Assembly: GCA_910574255.1 (NCBI GenBank)
Contig: CAJTAK010000013.1
Coordinates: 1 to 64,000, forward strand
DNA: 64,000 nt
Source: Clostridia bacterium
GTDB lineage: Bacteria > Bacillota > Clostridia > Lachnospirales > Lachnospiraceae
Direction of reading: 5' to 3'
Below, in pieces: positions 44,158 through 52,710 of this stretch. The position numbers and the translations under genes were made by a program. The notes under the pieces were generated by a model. The model was given only the letters and a program-made list of their open reading frames with translations, was not told the DNA's origin and ran no database searches. Positions within the stretch are counted from its first letter, which is position 1. The number at the start of each line of letters is the position of its first letter.

Positions 44158-45459
44158 TCACTCCTTTCCCTGTTCAAAGCGCACAGCGATGGAATTGGCA
44201 TGAGCTGTCAGTCCCTCTGCCCCGGCAAAACGGATGATATCCTCATGAACAGCCTCCAAAGCCTCTTTGGAATAGTATATAAGACTTGATTTCTTCATAA
44301 AATCGTCTACCCCAAGGGGGGAGAAGAACTTCGCCGTTCCATTGGTCGGCAGTACATGATTTGGCCCTGCAAAATAATCCCCCAGAGGCTCGCTTGCATA
44401 CTCACCAATGAAAATTGCTCCTGCATTGCGGATCCTGGTCATAACCTGGAAGGGATCCTTCGTCACAATCTCCAGATGCTCGGAGGCAATGGCATTGGCT
44501 GTATCAATGGCCTCATCCATGGTATCCGCCACCAGTATCCATCCATAGTTTTCCAGAGATTTCACCAAAATATCCCTTCGGGAAAGTTCTGTAAGAAAGC
44601 CGTCCACTTCCCTGGACACCTGCTCTGCCAGCTCTCTGCTTGTAGTTACCAGAATCGCAGAAGCCATCTCATCATGCTCTGCCTGAGACAGAAGGTCCGC
44701 CGCCACATACCGGGGATTGGCCGTCTCGTCCGCCAGCACCAGAATCTCACTGGGTCCGGCGATGGAATCAATACTCACAAAGCCGTAGACTGCTTTTTTT
44801 GCCAAAGCCACATAGATATTCCCCGGGCCTACAATCTTATCCACCTTGGGAACGCTTTCTGTTCCATAGGCCAGAGCGCCGATGGCCTGTGCTCCGCCCA
44901 CCTTGTAAATCTCATCCGCTCCGGCCTCATGAGCAGCCACCAGCGTATTGACGTTGATCTTTCCATCCCTGCCCGGCGGCGTGGTCATAATAATCCGCTC
45001 CACTCCGGCCGCCTTTGCCGGAACAATATTCATCAGCACCGAAGAAGGATACACTGCCTTTCCTCCGGGCACGTACACACCAACCATTGCCAGAGGAGTT
45101 ATCTTCTGACCCAGAAGCGTACCGTCCGGCTGGCTGTCAAACCAGCTGTTCCGCTTCTGCTTCTCGTGAAAGCTTTTGATGTTCACAAGGGCTTTTCGGA
45201 TTACCTTAAGAAGCTCTGGCTCAACCTTCTGGTATGCTTCCTCTATCTCCTCCCGGGTGACACGGATGGTATCCTCTGTAATCCTTACTCCGTCAAAACG
45301 CTCGGTATAAGAAAAAAGAGCTTCGTCCCCCTTTTCCTTTACCTCATCCAAAATAGCGTTTACCTGCTCCCCATAAGCTCCATAGTGATTGGGGCTTCGT
45401 TTTAACAATTCATCCAGCAGGTTTTTCCGGCTGGATGCGTTAAGTGCTGTAATTCTCAT
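44158..45459 (-). CDS. hisD: Histidinol dehydrogenase HisD, 433 aa
   Basis: Full-length HisD with GVYVPGGKAVYPSSVLMN, KIVGPGNIYVALAKK, the zinc-site region DSIAGPSEILVLADE, SQAEHDEMASAIL, and NHVLPTNGTAKFFSPLGVDD. Catalyses the last two oxidations to histidine. ATAGGAGGAAATAG precedes the ATG. Separated from the acyltransferase gene upstream by structured leader element E4, which runs up to this ribosome-binding site. Confidence 0.97.
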   Translation of the reverse strand: MRITALNASSRKNLLDELLKRSPNHYGAYGEQVNAILDEVKEKGDEALFSYTERFDGVRITEDTIRVTREEIEEAYQKVEPELLKVIRKALVNIKSFHEKQKRNSWFDSQPDGTLLGQKITPLAMVGVYVPGGKAVYPSSVLMNIVPAKAAGVERIIMTTPPGRDGKINVNTLVAAHEAGADEIYKVGGAQAIGALAYGTESVPKVDKIVGPGNIYVALAKKAVYGFVSIDSIAGPSEILVLADETANPRYVAADLLSQAEHDEMASAILVTTSRELAEQVSREVDGFLTELSRRDILVKSLENYGWILVADTMDEAIDTANAIASEHLEIVTKDPFQVMTRIRNAGAIFIGEYASEPLGDYFAGPNHVLPTNGTAKFFSPLGVDDFMKKSSLIYYSKEALEAVHEDIIRFAGAEGLTAHANSIAVRFEQGKE

Positions 45460-45465
45460 CTATTT

Positions 45466-45651
45466 CCTCCTATCTTAAGTTATAGTTGCTGAGCAGCGGT
45501 ACTAAAGGGTAAAATCACTTCGGCACACCTGTAATGAGAGGAACTTTCATTCGAAAAGGCACTCATGGAAAGTTCCTCTCGTGTGCCTTTGCGACTTTAC
45601 CGTCCAGCAGAAAATATTTCTAATAAACACTTGACATTTCTTAGCTGGACT
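45466..45651 (-). repeat. Structured leader element, full hisD copy (E4)
   Basis: Minus strand. The 5' hairpin GTCCAGC / GCTGGAC replaces the GTCCGGC / GCCGGAC of E3, a paired change. The long hairpin is GGTAAAGTC / GATTTTACC, GGCACAC / GTGTGCC (E3: AGCGCAC / GTGCGCT, again paired changes) and GAGAGGAACTTTC / GAAAGTTCCTCTC, the last a perfect 13-bp match. It then reads CTTTAGTACCGCTGCTCAGC and ends in the hisD ribosome-binding site. Begins eight bases after the acyltransferase stop. Confidence 0.8.
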
Positions 45652-45659
45652 ATTCTATG

Positions 45660-46709
45660 TCAATTCTTCTTACCCAGCAGATGTCCGAAACAGTGATTAA
45701 AAATATAAATAATCGGAACCTCCGCCGCACAGGTCATAATGGTAATGCATACATAAAGAACCGGATCTGTCATAGGAATAAACTTCCGGACAAAAAACAT
45801 TCCCAATGATACATAGTATAACACGTACATCCCTGCATGTGTACACATAATTATCAAAGAATTTTGTCCCAGATAAGAAAGGATCCGGCTGGCAGGCAGC
45901 GCCCGAAGCATATTCAGAATTCCCATGCAGGAGACTGCTGCAACCCCATAGTGAAGTGGGGACAGACAGAGATAATGCAGATCCATCCCCGGAAGTCCCC
46001 TTGCCCCCAGAGTTCCCGCAAGAAAAAGTCCCATACCTGTCAGGAAAAGAAAGAGCTTCCTATCATTGGTCTTTTCCATTTTTTTATACCGACGGCCAAG
46101 CCAGAAAAAGGGAAGCACCAGCAGCATACGCAGAAACACAATCAGCACACCCATGCCGGCATACCAAAGCAGAGTCTCTTCGGTAACCGGATACTGGTCT
46201 GCATGAACCGCAAAAGTAATTCCCAGGGCCAGAGCTGTCAGAATAAAAACCGTCAAACTCAACAGCCATTCAAAATGCTGCTTTCTGCGAAGCCTGCGGC
46301 ACAGCAGAGCAAACAGAGCTCCGGAAAAAAAATAGGCCGGCAGAAACCAAAGGGTATAAAGGCCATATCCCGTAAGGCTCTCTACAAACTCCTTGGCAAG
46401 CTCTCTTTCTGTAATCCGCTCCGGCTGCACAAAATATTCAAAGGTACGCATGGTAAGCATCATAATAGAAAAAGAAGCATAGGGAATCAGCGTTCCCCTG
46501 GCCCTTCTTTTTAACTGCTCCTTCCAGGAGTCCTTTGAATCCTCTTTTCTATATGCCAAAACACCGCCGACTACAAAGAACAGGGGCATATGAAAGGAAG
46601 AAATCCAGCGCTGAACACCTGGGGCCAGATATTCAATGTGACCGAGAATCACCAGAAAAATCCCCACACCCTTTGCCATATCCAGATAATAAAGTCTCGT
46701 TTTCGGCAT
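45660..46709 (-). CDS. Acyltransferase-3 family membrane protein, 349 aa
   Basis: About ten spans; the N-terminal MAKGVGIFLVILGHIEYLAP holds the conserved catalytic His of the family, with SSFHMPLFFVVGG and RARGTLIPYASFS following. Such proteins O-acylate sugars or peptidoglycan at the membrane. It sits inside the histidine operon, between hisZG and hisD, an odd place for a surface-modifying enzyme. AAAAGGAG precedes the ATG. Confidence 0.88.
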   Translation of the reverse strand: MPKTRLYYLDMAKGVGIFLVILGHIEYLAPGVQRWISSFHMPLFFVVGGVLAYRKEDSKDSWKEQLKRRARGTLIPYASFSIMMLTMRTFEYFVQPERITERELAKEFVESLTGYGLYTLWFLPAYFFSGALFALLCRRLRRKQHFEWLLSLTVFILTALALGITFAVHADQYPVTEETLLWYAGMGVLIVFLRMLLVLPFFWLGRRYKKMEKTNDRKLFLFLTGMGLFLAGTLGARGLPGMDLHYLCLSPLHYGVAAVSCMGILNMLRALPASRILSYLGQNSLIIMCTHAGMYVLYYVSLGMFFVRKFIPMTDPVLYVCITIMTCAAEVPIIYIFNHCFGHLLGKKN

Positions 46710-46749
46710 ACAATCTCCTTTTTACAGCAAACGTCAAAGCATCAAGCCC

Positions 46750-48402
46750 TCACAAAACAGCCTGTAAGTCCCGAATCAGACCGTAAATCCTTTCATGCTC
46801 CAGCTTCATACTCACCTGGTTTACCACCATCCTTGCAGAAAGGGGCATAATCTCTTCCAGCACCTCCAGGCCGTTTTCCCGAAGGGTTGACCCTGTCTCT
46901 ACAATATCCACGATCACCTCGGAAAGTCCTACCAGCGGCGCCAGCTCGATGGAGCCATTCAGCTTAATAATCTCCACCGTCTGCTGCTTCCGATTATAAA
47001 AATAATCCTTTGCAATGTCCGGATACTTGGTAGCCACCCGGATCTGCTCCTGAGATTCAAGCTTTTCTTTCGCCTCTTTGGGCCCGCAGACGCACATACG
47101 GCATTTTCCAAAGCCCAAATCCAGAACCTCATACATCTTCCGGCCTTCTTCCACCAGCGTATCCTTGCCCACTACTCCAATGTCTGCGGCGCCGTACTCT
47201 ACATAGGTAGGCACATCCGGCCCTTTTGCCAGAAAAAACTTAAGCCTGCGTTCCTTATTTACAAAAATCAGCTTTCGACTGTCCGGATCCTTCATCTCCT
47301 CACAGGTAACGCCGATCTGTTCTAAGAGCTCCAAAGTCTTTTTTGCCAGCCGTCCTTTGGTCAGGGCTATGGTCAGATAACGCTCCCCCTGAGAAACAGT
47401 ATCCTGCCAGGCTCTCTCGTTTCTGCTGACAGACCGCATAAGCTGGTCAATGACAATGGCAAAGCCCACGGCAGGAAGCTCCCGTCCAAAATGGGACAGC
47501 AGGGTGTCATAGCGCCCTCCTTTTACAATAGGCTCTCCGTATCCGTAAGAGTAGGCCCGGAAAATAATTCCGGTGTAATAATTATACTTGCTGAGCATTC
47601 CCAGGTCAAAGCTTATATAAGCCTCGCAGGACAGCGCTTTTAAGCCCTCATAAATCCGCTCCAGACGTTCAAGGGCACTTAAGGCCTCCTCATTGCCTGT
47701 AAGCCTTTTTGCCTTTTCGATTACTTCTACACCGCCTGATAAGGCAGTCATTTCCAGGAAAATACGGCGAAGCTCATCCGGCAGCTCACAGTCGGAAAGC
47801 AACTCTTCTGCTCCAAATCGGTTCTTATTGGAGATCAGCTGCCGCAGCCGCTTTTCCGTCTGGCTGTCAATTCCGGCCTCCTTCATGAGACTCTTAAAGA
47901 ACATCACCTGACCGATGCTTACCTGAAATTCTCTTAATCCGGCCTCCTTTAAGGCTTTAATCAGAAGTGAAAGCATCTCCACATCCGCCTTTACGCTTCC
48001 GTCTCCCATAAGTTCTGCGCCCAGTTGGGTGCTCTCCTTTAAGCGGCCCAAATATTTGTCATAATTGATAAAGGTATTACCCATATAACAGAGACGAATA
48101 GGCGTCTCGTCGTGGAAATATTTGGATACAGCCCGGGCAATGGAGGGCGTAATATCCGGACGAAGCACCAGCGTATTGCCCTCCCGATCAAAAAACTTGT
48201 ACAGCTCCCTGGAAGGAACCGTTCCCACCTCCCTGGAAAACACGTCAAAAAACTCAAAGGTAGGAGTTTCAATTCCCTGATACCCCTCCCCTGCCAGCAG
48301 GCGGTAGAGCTGCTGCTGAAGCTCGAATTTCTGTACAAATTCGCTTCCGTAAATATCACGAACGCCCTCCGGCGTATGTAAAATCTGTTCCTGACTTTTC
48401 AT
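46750..48402 (-). CDS. hisZG: HisZ-HisG fusion, ATP phosphoribosyltransferase, 550 aa
   Basis: Residues 1 to about 330 are HisZ, the histidyl-tRNA-synthetase-like regulatory subunit ([50 protein letters not shown]). Residues about 340-550 are the short catalytic HisG ([38 protein letters not shown]-binding [17 protein letters not shown]). In most bacteria with short HisG the two are separate chains forming an octamer; here they are one open frame with no stop between. First committed step of histidine synthesis, feedback-controlled through HisZ. AAGGAAAGG precedes the ATG. Driven from the consensus promoter at 48592. Confidence 0.93.
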   Translation of the reverse strand: MKSQEQILHTPEGVRDIYGSEFVQKFELQQQLYRLLAGEGYQGIETPTFEFFDVFSREVGTVPSRELYKFFDREGNTLVLRPDITPSIARAVSKYFHDETPIRLCYMGNTFINYDKYLGRLKESTQLGAELMGDGSVKADVEMLSLLIKALKEAGLREFQVSIGQVMFFKSLMKEAGIDSQTEKRLRQLISNKNRFGAEELLSDCELPDELRRIFLEMTALSGGVEVIEKAKRLTGNEEALSALERLERIYEGLKALSCEAYISFDLGMLSKYNYYTGIIFRAYSYGYGEPIVKGGRYDTLLSHFGRELPAVGFAIVIDQLMRSVSRNERAWQDTVSQGERYLTIALTKGRLAKKTLELLEQIGVTCEEMKDPDSRKLIFVNKERRLKFFLAKGPDVPTYVEYGAADIGVVGKDTLVEEGRKMYEVLDLGFGKCRMCVCGPKEAKEKLESQEQIRVATKYPDIAKDYFYNRKQQTVEIIKLNGSIELAPLVGLSEVIVDIVETGSTLRENGLEVLEEIMPLSARMVVNQVSMKLEHERIYGLIRDLQAVL

Positions 48403-48420
48403 ATTGAATTGAACCTTTCC

Positions 48421-48549
48421 TTAAATTTGTACATGTTGTTTGTACATAAAGGGATACCCGAAGGGTGTTTCCTTAAATTTGTACATGATCTTTGTACATA
48501 AAGGGATACCCGAAGGGTGTTTCCTTAAATTTATACATGATCTTTGTAC
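48421..48549 (-). repeat. 52-bp tandem repeat, about 2.5 copies, in the hisZG leader
   Basis: TTAAATTTGTACATG starts at 48421 and 48473, and a variant with one changed base at 48525, so the unit is 52 bp. Each unit holds a small hairpin (ACCC-TTC-GGGT on the minus strand). Each also holds an ATG opening a short frame: MYKFKETPFGYPFMYKDHVQ plus I and stop, then a near-identical MYKFKETPFGYPFMYKQHVQ, then [11 protein letters not shown], which overlaps the hisZ start. Since 52 is not a multiple of three, successive frames are offset. Regulatory role unproven. Confidence 0.7.
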
Positions 48550-48553
48550 GCCT

Positions 48554-48583
48554 TTACTTTATTGTGCTAATATAATAAAGTAA
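48554..48583 (-). repeat. 10-bp inverted repeat at the his transcript start
   Basis: TTACTTTATT (48554-48563) and AATAAAGTAA (48574-48583) are exact complements with a 10-base loop, placed at or just after the expected transcription start of the hisZG operon. Could be an operator or a 5' stabilising hairpin. Confidence 0.5.
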
Positions 48584-48591
48584 CGTCTGCT

Positions 48592-48620
48592 ATTATAAAA
48601 CATTTATTCCTGACTGTCAA
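48592..48620 (-). promoter_or_regulatory. Consensus sigma-A promoter of the his operon
   Basis: Minus strand: TTGACA at 48615-48620, exactly 17 bases, TATAAT at 48592-48597. Both hexamers are perfect consensus. The -35 lies within the last codons of recU. Transcription would start near 48585 and give a leader of about 180 bases. Confidence 0.85.
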
Positions 48621-49137
48621 TTACCTTTTGTATTCCATCCAGATAAGGCACCAGATACCCTCCATGGGGAGTTAAGATATATTCCGGATTAAGTTCCTCA
48701 TGCCGGAAGCTCTTTCGGCCTCCGTTTTGAGCCCTGTCCCAGAACTGGCGCATCTTCTCATAGGTCAGAAAATACAGCTCATTCCGGTGGGAAAACAGCA
48801 GAATCAGAAAGGCAATCCCCTCCTGCTTTTCAAAATCCTCCATAAATTTCACCTGATGATCATGAATGTTCTGGAGCGGAAAGGTATCGCTGTCACATTC
48901 CTTGGCATCAAAGCACACCGGAATCCCCTGGACGGCTCCAATGTAATCCACTGTACTTTTCTGCTCAAAATAAGCCAGGGTAATATGCCGGTGCTCTTTG
49001 TCTATCTTTATAGGCGTAATAGGCGTAGGCACCTTCTGAATCAGCGCCAGCCCCTGCTCTCTGTATTTTTCATTGGTTCGGTTTACAAGCTCCTCTAAGG
49101 TGGAACCTCGCAAACCTCTGGAATTCCAAGTTGCCAT
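48604..49137 (-). CDS. recU: RecU-like Holliday junction resolvase, 177 aa
   Basis: Starts MATWNSRGLRGSTLEELVN, with nuclease-core residues in KSTVDYIGAVQGIPVCFDAK (Asp and the Asp-x-Lys pair) and QVKFMEDFEKQEGIAFLIL, matching RecU of Firmicutes. Resolves four-way junctions in recombination and repair. Upstream is the M50-like gene (18-base gap); the his promoter overlaps its end. AAGGAAGG precedes the ATG. Confidence 0.9.
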   Translation of the reverse strand: MATWNSRGLRGSTLEELVNRTNEKYREQGLALIQKVPTPITPIKIDKEHRHITLAYFEQKSTVDYIGAVQGIPVCFDAKECDSDTFPLQNIHDHQVKFMEDFEKQEGIAFLILLFSHRNELYFLTYEKMRQFWDRAQNGGRKSFRHEELNPEYILTPHGGYLVPYLDGIQKVIDSQE

Positions 49138-49155
49138 AGCTTTTTAACCTTCCTT

Positions 49156-49689
49156 TTACAGGATCTGTACCAAACACCAGGGAATCAGCATAGCAAGGAC
49201 TGCTGCGTACAGCAGATCCAGCCAGAAGATGCTTCCGATGGAGCAGACATATATAAGGCCTACAAAGGGCGCTGCAATCACTTTCCACAAAAGGCTTACA
49301 TCGGGATCCTTAAGAATACGGTTGATCATAACCTTCGCATCCCCCCTGCTTGGAAAGGCATGCATCAAAATAGAAAAGCCAAGCCAGCCAAGGAGCAGAT
49401 ACAGAGGATTGTTATATTCCCGAAATACCATAAGGGAGATGGAAGCCGGAAGCAAAATCACCATTCCCAGTACACTGTTAATGAAAAACGGCCCCATGCA
49501 GGTGAGAAACACTTTCCAAGGACGGTCTGTAGATTCGTGGATCACATAACCGTTTGGATTGCCCATCTGAAAATATTTTACCTCAAAAACACGAAGTCCG
49601 CAAAGCATACAGAAAATCTGGTGAGCCAGTTCATGAACTACGACTCCCGGAAAGGTCAGCAATGAAATTAAAACTCCTGGTATTATCAT
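49156..49689 (-). CDS. M50-like membrane metalloprotease, 177 aa
   Basis: The zinc-binding motif HELAHQ (residues about 19-24) is inside the first membrane region, as in intramembrane M50 or DUF3267-type proteins. About five spans. SRGDAKVMINR in the C-terminal third could hold the third zinc ligand (Asp). The ATG at 49689 is chosen because the sequence upstream is the tail of leader element E5, whose AAGGAG is its ribosome-binding site; a longer frame would translate that element. Substrate unknown. Confidence 0.75.
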   Translation of the reverse strand: MIIPGVLISLLTFPGVVVHELAHQIFCMLCGLRVFEVKYFQMGNPNGYVIHESTDRPWKVFLTCMGPFFINSVLGMVILLPASISLMVFREYNNPLYLLLGWLGFSILMHAFPSRGDAKVMINRILKDPDVSLLWKVIAAPFVGLIYVCSIGSIFWLDLLYAAVLAMLIPWCLVQIL

Positions 49690-49698
49690 AAATTTAAG

Positions 49699-49781
49699 TC
49701 TCCTTTTTAAGTTGCTGCACAAGGGCACGAAAGTGTAAAGTCACTTCAGCGCATGTGTTCAGCTCTGTATGGGTACAATGC
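49699..49781 (-). repeat. Structured leader element, 3'-half copy (E5)
   Basis: Minus strand. Keeps GAAGTGACTTTACAC and TGCAGCAACTTAAAAAGGAG from the 3' half of the other copies. In place of the long hairpin, AGCGCAT pairs with ATGCGCT around an unrelated loop. Starts at the stop codon of the TPR gene and ends in the ribosome-binding site of the M50-like gene. The TTTAGTACC block is altered (TTTCGTGCC). Confidence 0.65.
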
Positions 49782-49782
49782 G

Positions 49783-50805
49783 CTAATCACTCATATAATA
49801 TTCCTGCAGGGTCATGGTTCCCTCCAGAAGCTGCTTTGTGTCCTCCTCCAAGGAACCCTCCAGATCTTCAATCTCTTTCATCATGGCCTGCTCTCCTGCC
49901 GCATCGCCGTTTACATGAAGGGCAATCAGGTAGGTGTCTCTCACATACATACTGTCCGGATCCGCTTCATAAGCCTGTCTTGCCTTTACAAGTCCCTCAT
50001 TAAAATCATCCTCCAGCATTGCCAGGACAGCCAGCCCCCTCAAGGCTCCTGCATCTCGCTTATCTTTAGCGACGGCAGCCGTAAGGTAGTCCTCAGCCTC
50101 TTCCATTTTTCCTCTGCTTCGCTCCGCATTCCCCAACAGGACACGCAGATCAAAAAGCTCCGGGTCTTCTGCATAGGCTTTCTTAAGACAATTATAATAT
50201 TCTTCCTCATCTTGAGCTGTAATTGCTTCATAATAGTATAGAAATGCCTGATCCTGACTTTCATCCTCATGAAGCTTTGCCAGCTCTCCCCGAAACCACT
50301 CTGTCTGATTTTCTATAGCTTCCTGACTTTCATCCTCTGCTGCCATTGCATTAAGCTCTGCCATTAACTCTTCTACAGCGTCATAGGTCAGATAGTAGCT
50401 GTCCAGCCGTCTGGAATAGCGCATCATTTTGGCATACTGACCGTCACTTAAATTTTTTCCGACCAGATACTCATTGAATACAAAAGCTGCCAGATCGTAA
50501 TAACCTGTATCCATAGAAAGCTCGATAAGCTTTAGGGTTACAGGCAAAGAATTGGGATGCCGCTCCTGTACCTCATAAAGCTCCTGTAAGGCCCCAGAGG
50601 TCTCACCGTTCTCTATGCGCTCCTCTGCCTGACGGAAAACTTTATAATCCGAAAAGGTTTCCGGAAACAGCCCCATAGAAACGCCTGCCAAAAGTACAGC
50701 AGCCATCAAAAACAAAAAAACCGGCACAGGAATTTTTTTGCTCTTACTCAAATCATTTATCTCAAATCCTGGTCCTAGGGAATTGTATTTATTCTGATAA
50801 TCCAT
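49783..50805 (-). CDS. Membrane-anchored TPR protein, 340 aa
   Basis: A 30-residue cytoplasmic start leads to one span (VFLFLMAAVLLAGVSMGLF). A long acidic helical region has TPR-like pairs follow (GALQELYEVQERHPNSLPVT, YYDLAAFVFNEYLVG, YYNCLKKAYAEDPELFDLRV, ALRGLAVLAMLEDDFNEGLV). GGGAGAGGATACA before the ATG at 50805 supports this start. TPR proteins serve as scaffolds; the partner is unknown. First gene before the M50-like and recU genes. Confidence 0.75.
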   Translation of the reverse strand: MDYQNKYNSLGPGFEINDLSKSKKIPVPVFLFLMAAVLLAGVSMGLFPETFSDYKVFRQAEERIENGETSGALQELYEVQERHPNSLPVTLKLIELSMDTGYYDLAAFVFNEYLVGKNLSDGQYAKMMRYSRRLDSYYLTYDAVEELMAELNAMAAEDESQEAIENQTEWFRGELAKLHEDESQDQAFLYYYEAITAQDEEEYYNCLKKAYAEDPELFDLRVLLGNAERSRGKMEEAEDYLTAAVAKDKRDAGALRGLAVLAMLEDDFNEGLVKARQAYEADPDSMYVRDTYLIALHVNGDAAGEQAMMKEIEDLEGSLEEDTKQLLEGTMTLQEYYMSD

Positions 50806-50925
50806 TGTATCCTCTCCCTCCCTTATGTGCATTTCTTTTTACTGAAACTTCTTTCAAATTATATAATAATTTGAAAATAAATGCAATCAGCCCAGGTTGT
50901 TATAAGAGAGTTTTGAGAGAATACA

Positions 50926-50952
50926 AAAGCCCCAGCTCAGCGGCTTTAGGGC
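50926..50952 (-). terminator. Possible terminator after the pseudouridine synthase gene
   Basis: Minus strand: AAAGCC and GGCTTT pair (an alternative AGCCC / GGGCT pairing overlaps it) and are followed by TTGT. About 50 bases after the stop at 51002. Confidence 0.4.
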
Positions 50953-51001
50953 TATCTTTACATAAATTCTTTTTAACTTTATAGCAAACTATATCTCTGA
51001 T

Positions 51002-52003
51002 TCATTCCTGCAAGATATTTGACTGCTTCAAAATTCCTGCAAAAATCGGCGGAAAAGGTGCTGTAAACTGCCGATTGGAAAGGGGCTCCAAGATTCCGGA
51101 AAGCTCCGGAAATTCCAGCCGAAACGCATGGAGAAGCTGATATTTCAGACTGTAATGTTCTCGAAAATATTTATTTATATCTGGATTTCCATATTTGGCA
51201 TCGCCTATCAGAGGATGTCCTGCACTTGCCAAATGTGCCCGGATCTGATGGGAACGCCCGGTAATCAGATTGACTTCTAAATAGGTGTATGTTCTTCCTC
51301 CAAGTAAAATAGTTTTCAGCGGCAAATATTCGGTGCAGATAAAAAGACTGTCCTTCTGCTCTTTTTCATAAATCGTAACTTGATTGGATTTTTCATCCTT
51401 TTTCAGCCACCCTTCTATCCGCTGCTGTTTATGAACTGTGCCGGATACAATGCATCGGTAAAATTTGCGTAAGCTATGAGTTCGAATAAGTTCATTCATA
51501 GACTGAAGTCCTGAAAGACTCTTTCCGGCAGCAATCAGGCCGCTGGTATTTCGATCAAGGCGGCTGCAGATTCCTGGACGGAAGGTTCTTAAATCTTCTT
51601 CCCTTAACTGCCCCGATTCTATCAGATAAGCAGTCATCTGCTCTATCAGAGAGACATCCTTTGGCTTTGCTTTCTGCGACAGCAAGCCTGCCGGTTTGTT
51701 TAGGAGAAGAATATGAGTATCCTCATAAATAATCTCCGGCTTTTTACAGGAGCAGACTGTCTGCGGCTTTACATATGTCCGGGATCCAGAAAAATTTGCT
51801 ATGGTTTCCTCTGATAGAAACAGGCAGATCTCATCCCCTGCCTTCAAGCGCTCACTTCCATCAGCTTTCTTTTTATTCAATGTAATATTTTTCTTCCGAA
51901 GCATTTTGTAAAAAAAGCTTTTTGGGGCCTTGTCCATATATTTAGCCAGAAATTTATCCAGCCGCTGATCTGCTTCATTTGTTTTGATTGTAATGATTTT
52001 CAT
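51002..52003 (-). CDS. RluA-family pseudouridine synthase, 333 aa
   Basis: An N-terminal S4 domain (DQRLDKFLAKYMDKAPKSFF) is followed by the RluA catalytic domain with LLLNKPAGLLSQ, the catalytic Asp in CSRLDRNTSGLI, and HQIRAHLASAGHPLIGDAKY near the end. Modifies uridines in 23S rRNA; RluC/RluD-like, exact sites not predictable. Separate transcript from the TPR gene by a hairpin. Confidence 0.92.
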   Translation of the reverse strand: MKIITIKTNEADQRLDKFLAKYMDKAPKSFFYKMLRKKNITLNKKKADGSERLKAGDEICLFLSEETIANFSGSRTYVKPQTVCSCKKPEIIYEDTHILLLNKPAGLLSQKAKPKDVSLIEQMTAYLIESGQLREEDLRTFRPGICSRLDRNTSGLIAAGKSLSGLQSMNELIRTHSLRKFYRCIVSGTVHKQQRIEGWLKKDEKSNQVTIYEKEQKDSLFICTEYLPLKTILLGGRTYTYLEVNLITGRSHQIRAHLASAGHPLIGDAKYGNPDINKYFREHYSLKYQLLHAFRLEFPELSGILEPLSNRQFTAPFPPIFAGILKQSNILQE

Positions 52004-52021
52004 AAAACAGAGTACTCCGAT

Positions 52022-52633
52022 TCAAATAGACAATGCAAGAATCACTTCCCGTATCACCTGTTCTCGGGTAAGGTTCGGGTAACGCTCGTCCGGTGTGAAG
52101 GGCAGGTTCTCTTTTTTCTGGGCTGCCAGAGCGTCTATCCGTTCCAGAAACTGGGGAAGATCCTGGAAGATGTGCACATGGGCTTTAGGGATTCCATTCT
52201 GTTTGAGAATCTTTCGAATATGCTCCTCTGCTGCTTTCCAGTCAGTTTCTTTTGCTGTGTCTGTATAACCTATGACTTCATTTCCTTTAATTGCTACTGC
52301 TGCTATTGGATAGGACTTCTCATAGGTGGTCAGCACCAGCTCGTAGGCTGTCTCCATTCCCTTGCTTCCTTCTGTGTGGGAAGCGATCTCCTGATACAGC
52401 TTTTCCGGCATAGAACTCCGTTTCAAGAACATCAGCACATTCACCATTTCCTTGCAGGCCGGCAGACAGCCTACTACAGCCACAACGGTGAAATAATTCT
52501 GCTTTGTCTTTGTAGTTATGCAGCCTGTCAGAAAGATCGCCAGAGGAAGAAGAAAAAATATAAAGGTCTTTAATAATTGCTGTTTTTTATGGGCATCCGT
52601 GTAGCCGAATGTGCCCTTTGGGATTTTTTTCAC
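52022..52633 (-). CDS. Membrane protein of unknown function, 203 aa
   Basis: A basic start (KKIPKGTFGYTDAHKKQQ) leads to two close spans (LLKTFIFFLLPLAIFLTG and YFTVVAVVGCLPACKEMV) and a C-terminal cytoplasmic domain of about 110 residues (AAVAIKGNEVIGYTDTA and a positively charged end). The start is the GTG at 52633, which has AAGGAG at a proper distance; the longer ATG frame to 52795 would overlap the SDR gene and has no such site. Resembles a family of hypothetical proteins in Clostridia; no function known. Confidence 0.7.
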   Translation of the reverse strand: MKKIPKGTFGYTDAHKKQQLLKTFIFFLLPLAIFLTGCITTKTKQNYFTVVAVVGCLPACKEMVNVLMFLKRSSMPEKLYQEIASHTEGSKGMETAYELVLTTYEKSYPIAAVAIKGNEVIGYTDTAKETDWKAAEEHIRKILKQNGIPKAHVHIFQDLPQFLERIDALAAQKKENLPFTPDERYPNLTREQVIREVILALSI

Positions 52634-52710
52634 CGCAATCTCCTTTCTTTTAAAGGCTCTTTTATTGTAGCTTATCTTACAGGAAAATACAATCTGCAAA
52701 ATACTTCCGC

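Noticed and set aside
48421-48549. Tandem repeats before hisZG as a CRISPR array
   Set aside because: The repeats are directly abutting 52-bp units with no unique spacers and no cas genes in the window.
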